This document shows positions 6,614 to 15,476 of a stretch of 28,297 nt of DNA, piece after piece. Origin of the DNA: a virus. The stretch lies in IMG/VR virus record IMGVR_UViG_3300017765_000033, positions 1 to 28,297 of that record. One strand, written 5' to 3'. A program made the position numbers and the translations under genes. The notes under the pieces were generated by a model. That model did not search any database, was not told where the DNA came from, and saw only the letters and a list, made by a program, of their open reading frames with translations. How positions within the stretch are numbered: the stretch's first letter is position 1; each line of letters starts with the position of its first letter.

Positions 6614-9096
6614 AATATTCCTCGAATTTTATTTTCTAATTCAAATAACTTTAAATCAGCATTTTGTTTAAGTCTATCTAAAGCAACTCCAAGTTTATCA
6701 TCTGCTATTTCTTTTTGCACATTTATCCTTTCTTGTTGCAATTGTCCGTCCATCATTTTTTCTTGTTGTCTTTGACCTTGTTTGGCTACAAACTGCTCAG
6801 ATTCCATATTAAGTTCTTTATCTTTAAGATCTAATTCACGGTTTCTTATATCCACTAATGGATCCTCACCAGATCCCATACCAATGGATTGCAAGAACTC
6901 GTTAGCTAATTGAGCCATAATCTGAGCACTAAATTGTTCTGTAATCATTTGTATTTGTTGTTGGATTTGTTGCGCTTCCTCTGGGGAAACTTGTTGCATT
7001 TGTCCTTGAATTTGTTGTATTTGTTGTTGTATTTCTGGTGGCATTTGTTCTTGTGCTTGTTGCATGGCCATAAATTGCAAATGTTGCATACAGTGAGAAA
7101 TTATAAGCGCTTGCACCTGCGGACTTTCTTTGACAATAGTAGTTAAAAATAAACTTTTGTGCGTATCTAAATGCGCTTGATGATTTTGTTCTGGAAAAGC
7201 CTGGGCAGGTTGTCCCATTAATAAACCAGCATTTTCTAAACCTGCATCTTGTGGTTTCGGCGTATTATCTGGCGGTGGTTGTAACAAAGCATCAACATTA
7301 TCTACACCAAGAGCTGCATACATTCTTCTGTAAGCCTCATATATACCTAAAGGACCATGTATTTCTGGATTTGACTGAACCATCTGTAAAAGTTCTTGAG
7401 CTAAGGTCACTCTTTGGCTTTGTGAAAAAATATTAGGATCTGAAATTGGTATTATGTCTACTCTATCGTCAAAGTCTTGTTGTTTTACTTCACCTGGTCC
7501 AGAGCCAACTTGATAAGTATAAACAGGAGGTAAATACTCACTAAATACTTTTGCAAGCAATCCAAACTCTATTCTTTGTGCGTAATGTAATCTTTTATGA
7601 ATAGCACTCATTACTTTAGTGCCACGCTCAAGTAAAGCGACAGTTGTTCCTACTGGCATAGCTTGATTCATGTCACCGACATTCATGTCTGCTATAGCAG
7701 CAAAACGCTTACCAGAATCTACTAAAATACCGAGTAATTGCATTAAAACATTGCTTGGCTCTTTTATTGGTAGCGGTATTAAATTTTCTCTAAGAGATCC
7801 ACCCGTAGTGTCTATATCCCTAAATTCACCTGGTTGTAATGGATCATCCTCGTCTCGGATCCTCATGCCTCTTGCTTTAAAACCAGCTGGTAAATTAGCA
7901 AGAGTACCAGCATCAATAAGCTGTCTTAATATAGATGTTGATGCTTTTGAAAGTCCGCCGATCATGTGTGATAAACCTAAGCCATAAAAACCAAGTCCAG
8001 GTAAAAATTTATACTGCACAAAATAATTAATTTTATTTTTAAATGGATCGGTTTCTACATAGTTTCTTCTTATAGATAAAACCTGCTCTGAGTCTTCTTC
8101 AATAGTTACTATATATGGTAATTTAAGGCCAGTTGACATTCCTTCTTGATCAATATCCTCAAAGCCTTCTATGTCTAAAACAGTGTGTACTTCATAAACG
8201 GTTCTGTTTCTGTTTTCTTTATAAGAGGGTGATATGCCTTGTATTTCATCTATTGCTTCATCTATGTCATTCATATCTTCTGATATGCCGCCAGATCCTA
8301 TGTCGACATTTGCATAAAACCCAGATACTTGCTGTTTTTTAATTTCATTCGCAGACATAGTTATAGAATGTGTAATTCTTTCAGCTGAACTCATGTCAGC
8401 TGCTTCATAAGGAACAATAAGATCTTCTGGAGCTATAAATTTAGATACAGCTCTATTTAAAACAAAATCAAAATAAACTTTCTTAAAACAAGAACCAGCT
8501 AGTGGTAGGTAAAAAAGCATTTGATCAAGCTCTGGATCATATTCATCCATTTTATTCATTATGTAATAATTCATAAACTCTTGGACACGTTCAGCTTGGT
8601 TTTCAGTCTCAATAGTACGAGCACCAACAATTTCTGTTTTTACTGGCCCTTTGGCTGGTAACATTTCTTTATATGCTTGTGCCTGGAACTGAGTTACAGC
8701 TTCTGCTAAAATTGGATGCACCACACCAGAGGATCCCTCAAAAGGTTGTGATCTTGTTTCATCAAACTTCATACCTAAGTATTTAAGTCCATCTGTGTAT
8801 GTTTTTTCCCATTCAGATCTTGATTGTTTATCGCCTCTAATTGAGCTAAGTAAATCGCTTGCTATTTTATCAAGTGTGATTTCATCTATAAAGTCTACTA
8901 AATTAGCATCAAAACTCATTTGTGGTGCTAACTCTTGTTGTATTTCTTGATCTAAAAGTATTTCTTCATCATCAACCAAAATTTGTGCTGCTGCTGCAAT
9001 TTGTTCGTCTCTTGTAGTATCTGGTACGATTTCTACAGAAGATCCCTGGACTTTTATATCTGGATCTTCGTTTGTTCCTAATTTATCTATAGCCAT
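6610..9096 (-). CDS. Portal protein (head-tail connector)
   Basis: This 828-residue protein starts MAIDKLGTNEDPDIKVQG. It shows features of large portals of short-tailed phages: an N-terminal helical part with SRSEWEKTYTDGLKYLG-type sequence, a clip/stem-like centre with QYKFLPGLGFYGLGLSHMIG, and the strongly conserved AMPVGTTVALLERGTKVMSA followed by IHKRLHYAQRIEFGLLA. The last 200 residues are Gln/Glu-rich coiled coil (QQIQQQIQMITEQ). It forms the ring through which DNA enters and leaves the head. It follows terminase with one small gene between them. The length suits portal families with a C-terminal barrel. Confidence 0.88.
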   Translation of the reverse strand: MAIDKLGTNEDPDIKVQGSSVEIVPDTTRDEQIAAAAQILVDDEEILLDQEIQQELAPQMSFDANLVDFIDEITLDKIASDLLSSIRGDKQSRSEWEKTYTDGLKYLGMKFDETRSQPFEGSSGVVHPILAEAVTQFQAQAYKEMLPAKGPVKTEIVGARTIETENQAERVQEFMNYYIMNKMDEYDPELDQMLFYLPLAGSCFKKVYFDFVLNRAVSKFIAPEDLIVPYEAADMSSAERITHSITMSANEIKKQQVSGFYANVDIGSGGISEDMNDIDEAIDEIQGISPSYKENRNRTVYEVHTVLDIEGFEDIDQEGMSTGLKLPYIVTIEEDSEQVLSIRRNYVETDPFKNKINYFVQYKFLPGLGFYGLGLSHMIGGLSKASTSILRQLIDAGTLANLPAGFKARGMRIRDEDDPLQPGEFRDIDTTGGSLRENLIPLPIKEPSNVLMQLLGILVDSGKRFAAIADMNVGDMNQAMPVGTTVALLERGTKVMSAIHKRLHYAQRIEFGLLAKVFSEYLPPVYTYQVGSGPGEVKQQDFDDRVDIIPISDPNIFSQSQRVTLAQELLQMVQSNPEIHGPLGIYEAYRRMYAALGVDNVDALLQPPPDNTPKPQDAGLENAGLLMGQPAQAFPEQNHQAHLDTHKSLFLTTIVKESPQVQALIISHCMQHLQFMAMQQAQEQMPPEIQQQIQQIQGQMQQVSPEEAQQIQQQIQMITEQFSAQIMAQLANEFLQSIGMGSGEDPLVDIRNRELDLKDKELNMESEQFVAKQGQRQQEKMMDGQLQQERINVQKEIADDKLGVALDRLKQNADLKLFELENKIRGIL

Positions 9097-9098
9097 AA

Positions 9099-9293
9099 TT
9101 AATGTAACACCCTGTTTCGTGGATCTGCTTTCAGCTCCACTTCTGTTCCTATAATAGCCTCTAATTCACCATCAATCAAAAGGCCGTGGTATTCTGCTAT
9201 GATTTTAGCTTGTGTAAAATCTTCTGCATGTATTAGTGGTCCAGAATATTCAATACCATCCCACTCAAAAGTTGTTGCGTATGTTTTAATAAT
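9099..9293 (-). CDS. Conserved-looking 64-residue protein with a probable ATT start
   Basis: The frame between terminase and portal reads (M)IKTYATTFEWDGIEYSG, then PLIHAEDFTQAKIIAEYHGL, and ends RNRVLH TAA two bases before the portal ATG. The sequence is clearly protein-like and beta-alpha in character. No ATG, GTG or TTG is available between the upstream in-frame stop and the start of similarity. The best start is ATT at 9291-9293, with AGGA placed six bases upstream. It overlaps the terminase end by 8 bases. I have the impression that related small proteins occur beside terminase in other marine phages. The unusual start should be checked. Confidence 0.55.
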   Translation of the reverse strand: MIKTYATTFEWDGIEYSGPLIHAEDFTQAKIIAEYHGLLIDGELEAIIGTEVELKADPRNRVLH

Positions 9294-10770
9294 AAACCGT
9301 CCTGTTCTTTTTTAGTAACTTAATTTCATCCTGGTAGTCTTCTTGCAATGATATAAAACCACCTTGACGGAAACGCATTAAAGCCATTGTAGCACTATCG
9401 CAAAAGTCGTCATAATCACCGAATGGAAATGATGCCATTTCTTCAATAACCTCTTCTGCAAAATCATCTTCTGGCGCCCATACCATTCCAGACTCAAATA
9501 TAGGTGCAACACTATTCATCCTGGCTACCTTGTCCTGTCCTCTGCTCGGTGAGTATGAAGTAACAGGTATGCCCATACGTCTAAGCTCATGTGTAAGCGG
9601 TGTTCCAGAAGCCTTAGCTTCAATCAAAACGCAATCTGGTTCCCAGTATCTGTATTCTTCAAGAGCAAGTTTTTTAAGCTCTGGAAAGTCAAACCTTACT
9701 CTTTTTGCATCTAAAAGTATGATTTCATCGTTTTGTTCATCACCTCTGTTAAAAATTGCCCAGGTAGTTATAGCTGAATAGTCTGCTGTTTCTTTTTTAG
9801 AAAAAGCAGTGTCATAACTTTGTATTACATAAGAATACGATGGTACATCTGCATCTTCCCATCTATTCCACCATTCTCTTTTGACTATAGATCCTTCCTC
9901 AGCTGTTGGATTTTGCATCCACTGACTGTTCCATTTAGATATAGGTAATGAGGCTTTAACACCAAGCAACTCTTCTTTTTTCCAAAACTCTGGCCATAAA
10001 GGTTTTTCAGAATCTGGCAAGATTGCAGGAAACTCAACGACTTCCCACTGATCAGCATTTTCATCGCCCTGTTTATTTAATACTTTACCAACCAGATCTT
10101 TTGTGCTCCATCTAGTCATTACTATCACAATAATTCCACCAGGCTGTAAACGCTGTCTTGGACCAGATGTGTACCACTCGTAAGCTGATTCTAATGCTTT
10201 CGGAGATAGCGCATCTTGTTCTGAATGTGGATCATCAATAATCAATAGATCCGCACCACGACCTGTAATAGCACCACCAACACCAGCTGCAAAGAACTCA
10301 CCTTCTTGGTTACTTGTCCAACGGCCAGCTGATTTGTTATCTGCTTGTAGTTGGAGATCTGGAAAAACATGTTGATAATCTTCGCTGTCTATTATGTTTC
10401 TTACTTTACGGCCGAACCTAACAGCTAGTTCAGCTGTATGAGTTGTTTGTATAATTTTTAAATTGCCACGTCTGCCCATCATCCAGGCAGGAAAAAAAGT
10501 TGATGCAAATTCAGACTTAGAGTGTCTAGGCGGTAGGCAAACTATTAATCTTTTAAGTTTGTTATCGGCAATTTTATTAAATTTTTCAGCAATAATTTTA
10601 TGATGAGATCCTTCAATAAAGTCGGGCCACATGTGTTTTATAAAAGTTATAAAGTCTTGTTGACAACCATCTTGTTTTTCTAATTGATCATATCTATGCA
10701 ATAAGGCAACAGCCTCAGCCTTGTCTTGCTCAGATAAAATATCAAAATCTTTAAAAGATACTTCACTCAT
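9286..10770 (-). CDS. terL: Terminase large subunit
   Basis: This is a two-domain DNA-packaging motor, 494 residues if started at MSEVSFKDFDILSEQ; a TTG six codons upstream is an alternative. The ATPase half has a Walker A-like CLPPRHSKSE (about 78-87) and Walker B LLIIDDPH (about 175-182). The nuclease half has the acidic residues of an RNase-H fold: Asp320 in QSYDTAFSK, Glu384 in LIEAKASGTP, and the Asp cluster of GDYDDFCD near 451-458. It cuts concatemeric DNA and pumps it through the portal encoded just downstream. No small subunit is visible next to it; one could lie outside the window. Confidence 0.93.
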   Translation of the reverse strand: MSEVSFKDFDILSEQDKAEAVALLHRYDQLEKQDGCQQDFITFIKHMWPDFIEGSHHKIIAEKFNKIADNKLKRLIVCLPPRHSKSEFASTFFPAWMMGRRGNLKIIQTTHTAELAVRFGRKVRNIIDSEDYQHVFPDLQLQADNKSAGRWTSNQEGEFFAAGVGGAITGRGADLLIIDDPHSEQDALSPKALESAYEWYTSGPRQRLQPGGIIVIVMTRWSTKDLVGKVLNKQGDENADQWEVVEFPAILPDSEKPLWPEFWKKEELLGVKASLPISKWNSQWMQNPTAEEGSIVKREWWNRWEDADVPSYSYVIQSYDTAFSKKETADYSAITTWAIFNRGDEQNDEIILLDAKRVRFDFPELKKLALEEYRYWEPDCVLIEAKASGTPLTHELRRMGIPVTSYSPSRGQDKVARMNSVAPIFESGMVWAPEDDFAEEVIEEMASFPFGDYDDFCDSATMALMRFRQGGFISLQEDYQDEIKLLKKNRTVYY

Positions 10771-10855
10771 AATCGAGCTGAGAAACAAGGTAGCGACGAT
10801 ATTTTATGCAACTCAGCTCTAAGCGTATTAGGCCTAGGTGTAGTATTACATATCG

Positions 10856-11299
10856 CTATACTTCGTGCCATTCCTTACCCTCGAATAGTAAGGCTTCCGC
10901 ATCCCTTCTTCTAATTAGTCCTTCAAGCACGCGGCCACCAGCTTTATTCCACCTGCGTATTTGGCTAGGTACTTCATCATATTCGCCTTCATTTAGAACA
11001 CGAAGCATTGTTGAACTACTTAGATTTGATGGGCCTAAATTAAAAGTCCAGGAAACTATTGCGTCATATTGATTTTGTGAAAGCGGTACTTTTACTGCTC
11101 TGGTGACAGATTCTTCAAACTTAGCCACGTCTTCCATTAACAATTCGTCAGCTTCTTCTTGAGTAATCTCCATATCCATAGATACACCATGAGTAGATCC
11201 ATACCCGATTGTAGGAACTCCTGCGGCGCAGTGGTATGCTTTTAATTCGCATCCTTCAAACTTTTTAATTAACGATAAACCTTCTTTTGATATTTGCAT
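10856..11299 (-). CDS. Endolysin, phage lysozyme (GH24)
   Basis: This 147-residue muramidase begins MQISKEGLSLIKKFEGCELK. The GH24 active-site block is clear: Glu15 in KKFEG, then AYHCAAGVPTIGYGST, with Cys24 where T4 lysozyme has Asp and Thr30 as the third member. A Cys there is seen in other phage lysozymes of this family. WTFNLGPSNLSSSTMLRVLN and the C-terminal helix are also typical. There is no signal peptide, so release across the inner membrane should need the holin-like proteins encoded at 17909-18477. It cleaves peptidoglycan at lysis and follows the spanin genes. Confidence 0.92.
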   Translation of the reverse strand: MQISKEGLSLIKKFEGCELKAYHCAAGVPTIGYGSTHGVSMDMEITQEEADELLMEDVAKFEESVTRAVKVPLSQNQYDAIVSWTFNLGPSNLSSSTMLRVLNEGEYDEVPSQIRRWNKAGGRVLEGLIRRRDAEALLFEGKEWHEV

Positions 11300-11300
11300 G

Positions 11301-11690
11301 TTATTCTCCTTCTTTATCCTGTTTTGTAGTTACTTTTCTATAATACACCACAACATCTTTAAGTTCAGTTATGTAGCGTTTGATCTCTTGCATGTTATAA
11401 GCCATTACTTCGTAATCTGGTATTGTCATGGCTAAAAACAATATTTCACCTTCTTGTTCTTCTATTAAAGCTAATTGTTCTTCCCAATTATCTGGTGTTA
11501 CAACTATCCACATTGGTTCTTTTAGATCTATTTCTCTAGGCATTACTGGTTGTACTATGGTTCGGTCCATAGGCTTTGCAGTTATTTCTATTTGTTTAGT
11601 CGGAAGAAGGCTGCAACTGCAAGCCATCATCAAGATCATCAACAGTGACGCTGATTTTCTCGATGTCCTCCATAATATTCTTTGTTCCAT
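11301..11690 (-). CDS. Rz1-type outer-membrane spanin lipoprotein
   Basis: The protein opens with a basic n-region and a hydrophobic stretch ending in a lipobox (LMILMMACSC; lipidated Cys24). A periplasmic part of about 100 residues follows, with Pro near the start (AKPMDRTIVQPVMPREIDL). The first 95 bases overlap the end of the Rz-like gene out of frame, the classic Rz/Rz1 nested arrangement. It would sit in the outer membrane and fuse membranes with its partner after the wall is cut. It is longer than lambda Rz1 and has a charged C-terminus. An internal ATG (MILMMACSC) would leave too short a basic region, so I prefer the first start. Confidence 0.72.
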   Translation of the reverse strand: MEQRILWRTSRKSASLLMILMMACSCSLLPTKQIEITAKPMDRTIVQPVMPREIDLKEPMWIVVTPDNWEEQLALIEEQEGEILFLAMTIPDYEVMAYNMQEIKRYITELKDVVVYYRKVTTKQDKEGE

Positions 11691-11991
11691 TATTTATTTT
11701 CCTTTGCATTTCTTCTGGATCTGCAAGTATTTTTGCCGACAATTGATAATTTTGTATAAACTGTGTATATCTATTTAACTCTCTTTGTGCGGCTTGGCTT
11801 TTAACAGTAAGCTCATTCATTTGTTCAGTCTGTAACGCAAAATCATTTTGAAGTGATGTTATGGCTTCCTCTTGCGTTGCTATAGCGCCTTCTAATACAA
11901 GATTATTCGCAGTTAATGTTTTGTTTTCATTAAACAAATAGTAGGTTGTAAAACCTAAAAACAATATTATGCCTATAAACACTTGTTGCAT
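11596..11991 (-). CDS. Rz-type inner-membrane spanin
   Basis: This 131-residue protein has one N-terminal membrane segment (QVFIGIILFLGFTTYYLF) followed by a long periplasmic coiled coil (LTVKSQAAQRELNRYTQFIQ), the usual i-spanin layout. It overlaps the lipoprotein gene by 95 bases in another frame and sits beside lysozyme. Together with the lipoprotein it would bridge the inner and outer membranes in the final lysis step. No catalytic function is expected. The call rests on topology and arrangement, since spanins share little sequence. Confidence 0.75.
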   Translation of the reverse strand: MQQVFIGIILFLGFTTYYLFNENKTLTANNLVLEGAIATQEEAITSLQNDFALQTEQMNELTVKSQAAQRELNRYTQFIQNYQLSAKILADPEEMQRKINNGTKNIMEDIEKISVTVDDLDDGLQLQPSSD

Positions 11992-12230
11992 TAAATTTCC
12001 TCTATTATGTAATTAAGGCCACCTGCACTTCTGTATTCAATAATACAATCATCTTCGTCCCTAAATTTTAAGTGTTTTTCTTTTTGCACTAAAATTTTTT
12101 TGGTAATAAATGTTCGATCATCTGAGTCACCGTATTCTTTGTTAAATGACACTGTCACTTTATACCTAGTTTGAAATAAAGATAAAAACCAATTAAAAAC
12201 CCATATACTTAATTTTTTTAAATTGTCCAT
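11991..12230 (-). CDS. Small protein with N-terminal membrane-like segment, 79 residues
   Basis: The N-terminus (LSIWVFNWFLSLFQTRY) is aromatic and hydrophobic and may anchor or associate with the membrane. The remainder is a compact beta-rich domain (YKVTVSFNKEYGDSDDRTFI, then KKILVQKEKHLKFRDEDD) ending IEYRSAGGLNYIIEEI. Its start overlaps the end of the cyclase gene by 13 bases, so it is translationally coupled to the cyclase, and its stop abuts the spanin gene. I do not know the family. It could be a lysis accessory or a partner of the cyclase. Confidence 0.65.
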   Translation of the reverse strand: MDNLKKLSIWVFNWFLSLFQTRYKVTVSFNKEYGDSDDRTFITKKILVQKEKHLKFRDEDDCIIEYRSAGGLNYIIEEI

Positions 12231-13966
12231 ATCTGTAACGCGTCTTTTTTACCTTTTACTTTGATAGGTTTTAGAGACTTTAACACAAGTTTGCAATTTT
12301 TTGCAGTTTCTTGCCCAATTAAAATATCTACACCAACTTCTTTGGTTGCCGACTCTAATCTTGCAGCTGTGTTTACAGGATCACCAATTGCCGAATAATC
12401 AAACCGAGTATCGGATCCCATATTACCAATCACTGCTACTCCCGACTGACATCCTACTCCTACCTGGACTGGAGTAGATAAAGTTTTGTTAAGCTCGGCT
12501 ATACCTTTTTGAATATCTATAGCAGCCTGGACAGCTTTTGTTTCTTGATCTTTAAGATCTAAGGGCGCTCCAAATATAAACATACCTGCGTCCCCGATAA
12601 ATTTGTCCGTCATTCCGCCAAGTTTTTGCACGGCGTTGACCTGGACTGTTAAAGTTTTATTCATTATGTCGGTGACTTCCTCTGGTGGCAGTTTTTCACT
12701 TAAAGATGTAAAACCACGAAGATCTGTAAATAAAAATGTGCAGTATTTTTTCTCGCCACCGAGTTTTAATAGATCTGGATTGTCCTGGAGCTGTTTAACT
12801 TGTCTTGGATCCAAATAATGTTCAAATTGTTTTTTGATTTGTTGACGTAATTTGAACTGTTTTCTAAAGTTTAGATAGAAGGCAATAGAGCCTGCAATGA
12901 ACTGTGATACAAAAGTCCATGAAAAATCGATTAAATAACCTTTTTGGACGCTAAAAATCTCTGAGAAAGCCGCTGTGCTTAACAAAATTACAGCCATACT
13001 TACACCCTTGGTTATACCGAGATAATTGATTACAAGCCACGTCAGCGACACAAATATTGCAAAAATTAAAATTTCGGCCGCTAAATGCCAATCTGGGATT
13101 TGTGGAGAGTTTTGTATCAAAATTGACTCAGATAATGCTGCTTGAATCTTGTGAGGTTCTAATAAACCGACTGGGGTTGCAATTTGTGGTTGGATTCCTG
13201 CGGCGGTAATTCCGATAAATACAAATTTACCAGCAACATTCATTTCTTCTAAATTTGTTTCTGGTGTTTTTACCCAGCTAATCCATTTTCTTCCAAAATT
13301 ATCTGTAGGTATTGGTGGCAATCCTCTGACTGCAATTTCTTGTATGCCATTTTCATTCGTGGTAATAATATAGCTTCTGGTTTCAGTTAATACTTTTAAA
13401 ACTTCTGTGCCAAAAGAAGAAACATAGCCGTCTGGTGTTTTTAATAATAATGGTATTCGTCTTACCAGGTTGTCTATGTCAACTGGTGCAGTAGCTATAC
13501 CTTGATTTGCATTATTTTGTAGTATGTTGATATTTTGTACTACACCTGGAGTAAGCATACCACCTACGTCATTGCCTTTTATTATTGTTCCTGTAGTTTT
13601 TGGATATTCACCATTGTCGTTTTCAAACATTGCTAACACAGAAGGTGCATATCCGAGTGTTTGTGCAAAAACCTCATCGCCACCCATTCTGTCTTCTTGT
13701 GGGAAAGCTATTACCCATCCAACTCCCATAGCTCCTGCATTAATAAGATCTATTTGTATTTGTGCGAGAGTTTGACGCGGAAAGGGCCAGCCATCTTCTT
13801 TTGCTACATCTTCTTCTGTAATATTTAAAACAACAAAGTTACCAGAAGGTTCTTGTTCTGTAACCAGTGCATCAAATATTTTTAGTTTTAGTATTTCGGT
13901 TGGTGTAGACTGAAATATTAAAGGCAAGATCAAAATTATAAGTAACAGTGATAATAGTCTTTTCAT
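12218..13966 (-). CDS. CHASE2-domain class III adenylate cyclase
   Basis: This 582-residue protein has an N-terminal membrane segment (5-19), then a periplasmic CHASE2 sensor (about 22-290) with LKIFDAL, DGWPFPRQTLAQ and LINAGAMGVGWVIAFP. Three membrane helices follow (about 294-367), then the linker FEHYLDPRQVKQL, and a class III cyclase domain (about 405-582). Key residues are present: metal-binding Asp415 (FTDLRGF) and Asp459 (GDAGMF), Lys455 for adenine, a Ser at the partner position (FDYSAIGD), and Asn532 and Arg536 (NTAARLE). This set favours cAMP over cGMP. It should work as a membrane dimer that responds to a periplasmic cue. It is very unusual in a phage and lies beside a FecR-domain gene, its common bacterial partner. 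Confidence 0.92.
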   Translation of the reverse strand: MKRLLSLLLIILILPLIFQSTPTEILKLKIFDALVTEQEPSGNFVVLNITEEDVAKEDGWPFPRQTLAQIQIDLINAGAMGVGWVIAFPQEDRMGGDEVFAQTLGYAPSVLAMFENDNGEYPKTTGTIIKGNDVGGMLTPGVVQNINILQNNANQGIATAPVDIDNLVRRIPLLLKTPDGYVSSFGTEVLKVLTETRSYIITTNENGIQEIAVRGLPPIPTDNFGRKWISWVKTPETNLEEMNVAGKFVFIGITAAGIQPQIATPVGLLEPHKIQAALSESILIQNSPQIPDWHLAAEILIFAIFVSLTWLVINYLGITKGVSMAVILLSTAAFSEIFSVQKGYLIDFSWTFVSQFIAGSIAFYLNFRKQFKLRQQIKKQFEHYLDPRQVKQLQDNPDLLKLGGEKKYCTFLFTDLRGFTSLSEKLPPEEVTDIMNKTLTVQVNAVQKLGGMTDKFIGDAGMFIFGAPLDLKDQETKAVQAAIDIQKGIAELNKTLSTPVQVGVGCQSGVAVIGNMGSDTRFDYSAIGDPVNTAARLESATKEVGVDILIGQETAKNCKLVLKSLKPIKVKGKKDALQIWTI

Positions 13967-14355
13967 TTTATATATTTGTAATTATTTATAACTGCTATAC
14001 CTAAGCCTACATTTATAGCGAGTATATAACTTTCACTACTATTTCTTGCTATCAAAGTACCAATTATAGCTTTTTGTAATATTAACTCTTTTAACTCTGG
14101 TCTATCAGGTAAAAGAGGATTAAGTTCTTTACAGGTTAGACATTTTTTCATGCCTTCATAAGTTGTATAAGTATCTAGTACGTTAAGAGTCCAAAAAAAT
14201 ATCATTTGATTTTTTGTTGGAGGCTCTTTGTAGTCACCAAAATTTAAAATAAATTCTTTAGGAGGTATATAAACAGCAGGTTGTTCAGGTATTGTTAAAT
14301 CTAGTTCAGCTGAAACATTTAAAATAAAAAATATAAAAATCAAATATTTCATCAA
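13963..14355 (-). CDS. Small membrane protein with signal sequence (DUF5658-like style)
   Basis: The protein has an N-terminal signal (MMKYLIFIFFILNVSA), a Pro-rich exported stretch, then FFWTLNVLDTYTTYEGMKKC and ELNPLLPDRP, and a C-terminal hydrophobic helix (AINVGLGIAVINNY). The order N-x-L-D-x-x-T-T, a glycine, then E-L-N-P-L, resembles small membrane proteins of the DUF5658 kind. It overlaps both the FecR gene upstream and the cyclase downstream by ATGA, so the three are made together. It could be a membrane partner of the sensor system. Function unknown. Confidence 0.7.
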   Translation of the reverse strand: MMKYLIFIFFILNVSAELDLTIPEQPAVYIPPKEFILNFGDYKEPPTKNQMIFFWTLNVLDTYTTYEGMKKCLTCKELNPLLPDRPELKELILQKAIIGTLIARNSSESYILAINVGLGIAVINNYKYIK

Positions 14356-15476
14356 TTGCTCTGGGTTATTTTTATAGTAGAGTCAGATCCACCGTTTACT
14401 CTCACAACATTTGATTTACCATCTTGTATAAAAATGACGGTATATGATCCGCCGCCGTCTATATCAACACGAGCAGAGCCGCTAACATTCCTTCGTAAAC
14501 TTACAACCTGGCCTGTAACAATAGTTGTAATCTGCGTTTCTGTGTCCTGGCCTATTGCTGTACCAGCAATCTTAATACTAGTGGCTTGCTGTAACTGATC
14601 TTCTTCCTCTTGCACTTCTAAAGCATCTAAAACATTAAGCATATCTTCTAAAAAATTAACATCCAGGTAGTTTATATCTAGCTCTGTAAAAGTTAGATCT
14701 TCACCTAAAAAATCTTCTGCCAAGTAATCTACATCTAAGTCATTAAAATCTAAAACATTGTTTTGTTTTGCAGATACTTGTGCATCGCTTATTTGTTCTT
14801 TTTCTTCTGGTGGCGTAACGATAAGCATGTTATCAAGCATTTCTAAACTAAGATCTAATATTACTGGTTTGCTTGGATTGCTTTCAAAAACCGAAATAGT
14901 TGTTGCCTGAAATGGTTTGTTTAATAAAACAGATCCTGTAGCAGTAATTACTTCAATCTCACCGCTTGATAAACCCAGAGCATCTGGAAGTAATACTATG
15001 AGACTTTTGCCCAATTCGTCCACCGTAACCGAAAAATCTGTTCCGCGAATCGCGATATTAGCGGTCGGTGTTTTTAGCTTTATGTTTTGCTTATCTATAC
15101 GGTTTAGATTGCCTGTTATAAACCTAGCTGTGCCAAGGCCGAAAGTAAGGGCCATTTTAGACTTAGAAGGATCTGGATCAAAAATATACTCGTCTACAAT
15201 GAGCTGACTGTGCTCGGTCAGTCGGACCGTACTATCATCTAAAAAAGTTATGGCCATGCGGCCGTTGTTTGTTATAGCCTCATCGTTTTGCTGAATAGCA
15301 AACTGTATCTCTGCTGGATAGGTTTGATCTCTAACGATTTGTGCTTGGCCGTTAAGCTCAGATATATCGCCTATATCAGCAGCTTGTGCTTGTGCCTTGG
15401 TCGTTTTGAATGACACAAACAGTAGAAGTATTACTGCCTGTATTGTTGGATATAGATATGATCTTAAGCCAGTCAT
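14352..15476 (-). CDS. Secreted FecR-domain protein
   Basis: A signal peptide (about 1-32, ending TKAQAQA) leads to a FecR domain at about 35-190 with NGRMAITFLDDSTVRLTEHS and the family-typical TPTANIAIRGTDFSV (136-150). Residues about 242-288 repeat a D-L-D-V-D-Y-L-like acidic motif. The end (GGGSYTVIFIQDGKSNVVRV) has a Q-x-G-x-x-N pattern reminiscent of curlin repeats. FecR domains act in the periplasm in signalling and are often encoded beside CHASE2 cyclases, as here, so it may regulate the cyclase. The first 101 bases, including the whole signal peptide, overlap the curlin-like gene in another frame. Confidence 0.85.
   Translation of the reverse strand: MTGLRSYLYPTIQAVILLLFVSFKTTKAQAQAADIGDISELNGQAQIVRDQTYPAEIQFAIQQNDEAITNNGRMAITFLDDSTVRLTEHSQLIVDEYIFDPDPSKSKMALTFGLGTARFITGNLNRIDKQNIKLKTPTANIAIRGTDFSVTVDELGKSLIVLLPDALGLSSGEIEVITATGSVLLNKPFQATTISVFESNPSKPVILDLSLEMLDNMLIVTPPEEKEQISDAQVSAKQNNVLDFNDLDVDYLAEDFLGEDLTFTELDINYLDVNFLEDMLNVLDALEVQEEEDQLQQATSIKIAGTAIGQDTETQITTIVTGQVVSLRRNVSGSARVDIDGGGSYTVIFIQDGKSNVVRVNGGSDSTIKITQSN

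Noticed and set aside
10771-10855. Small frames between lysozyme and terminase
   Set aside because: One frame ends ATGA onto terL (about 25 codons) but has no normal start, ribosome site or recognisable sequence.
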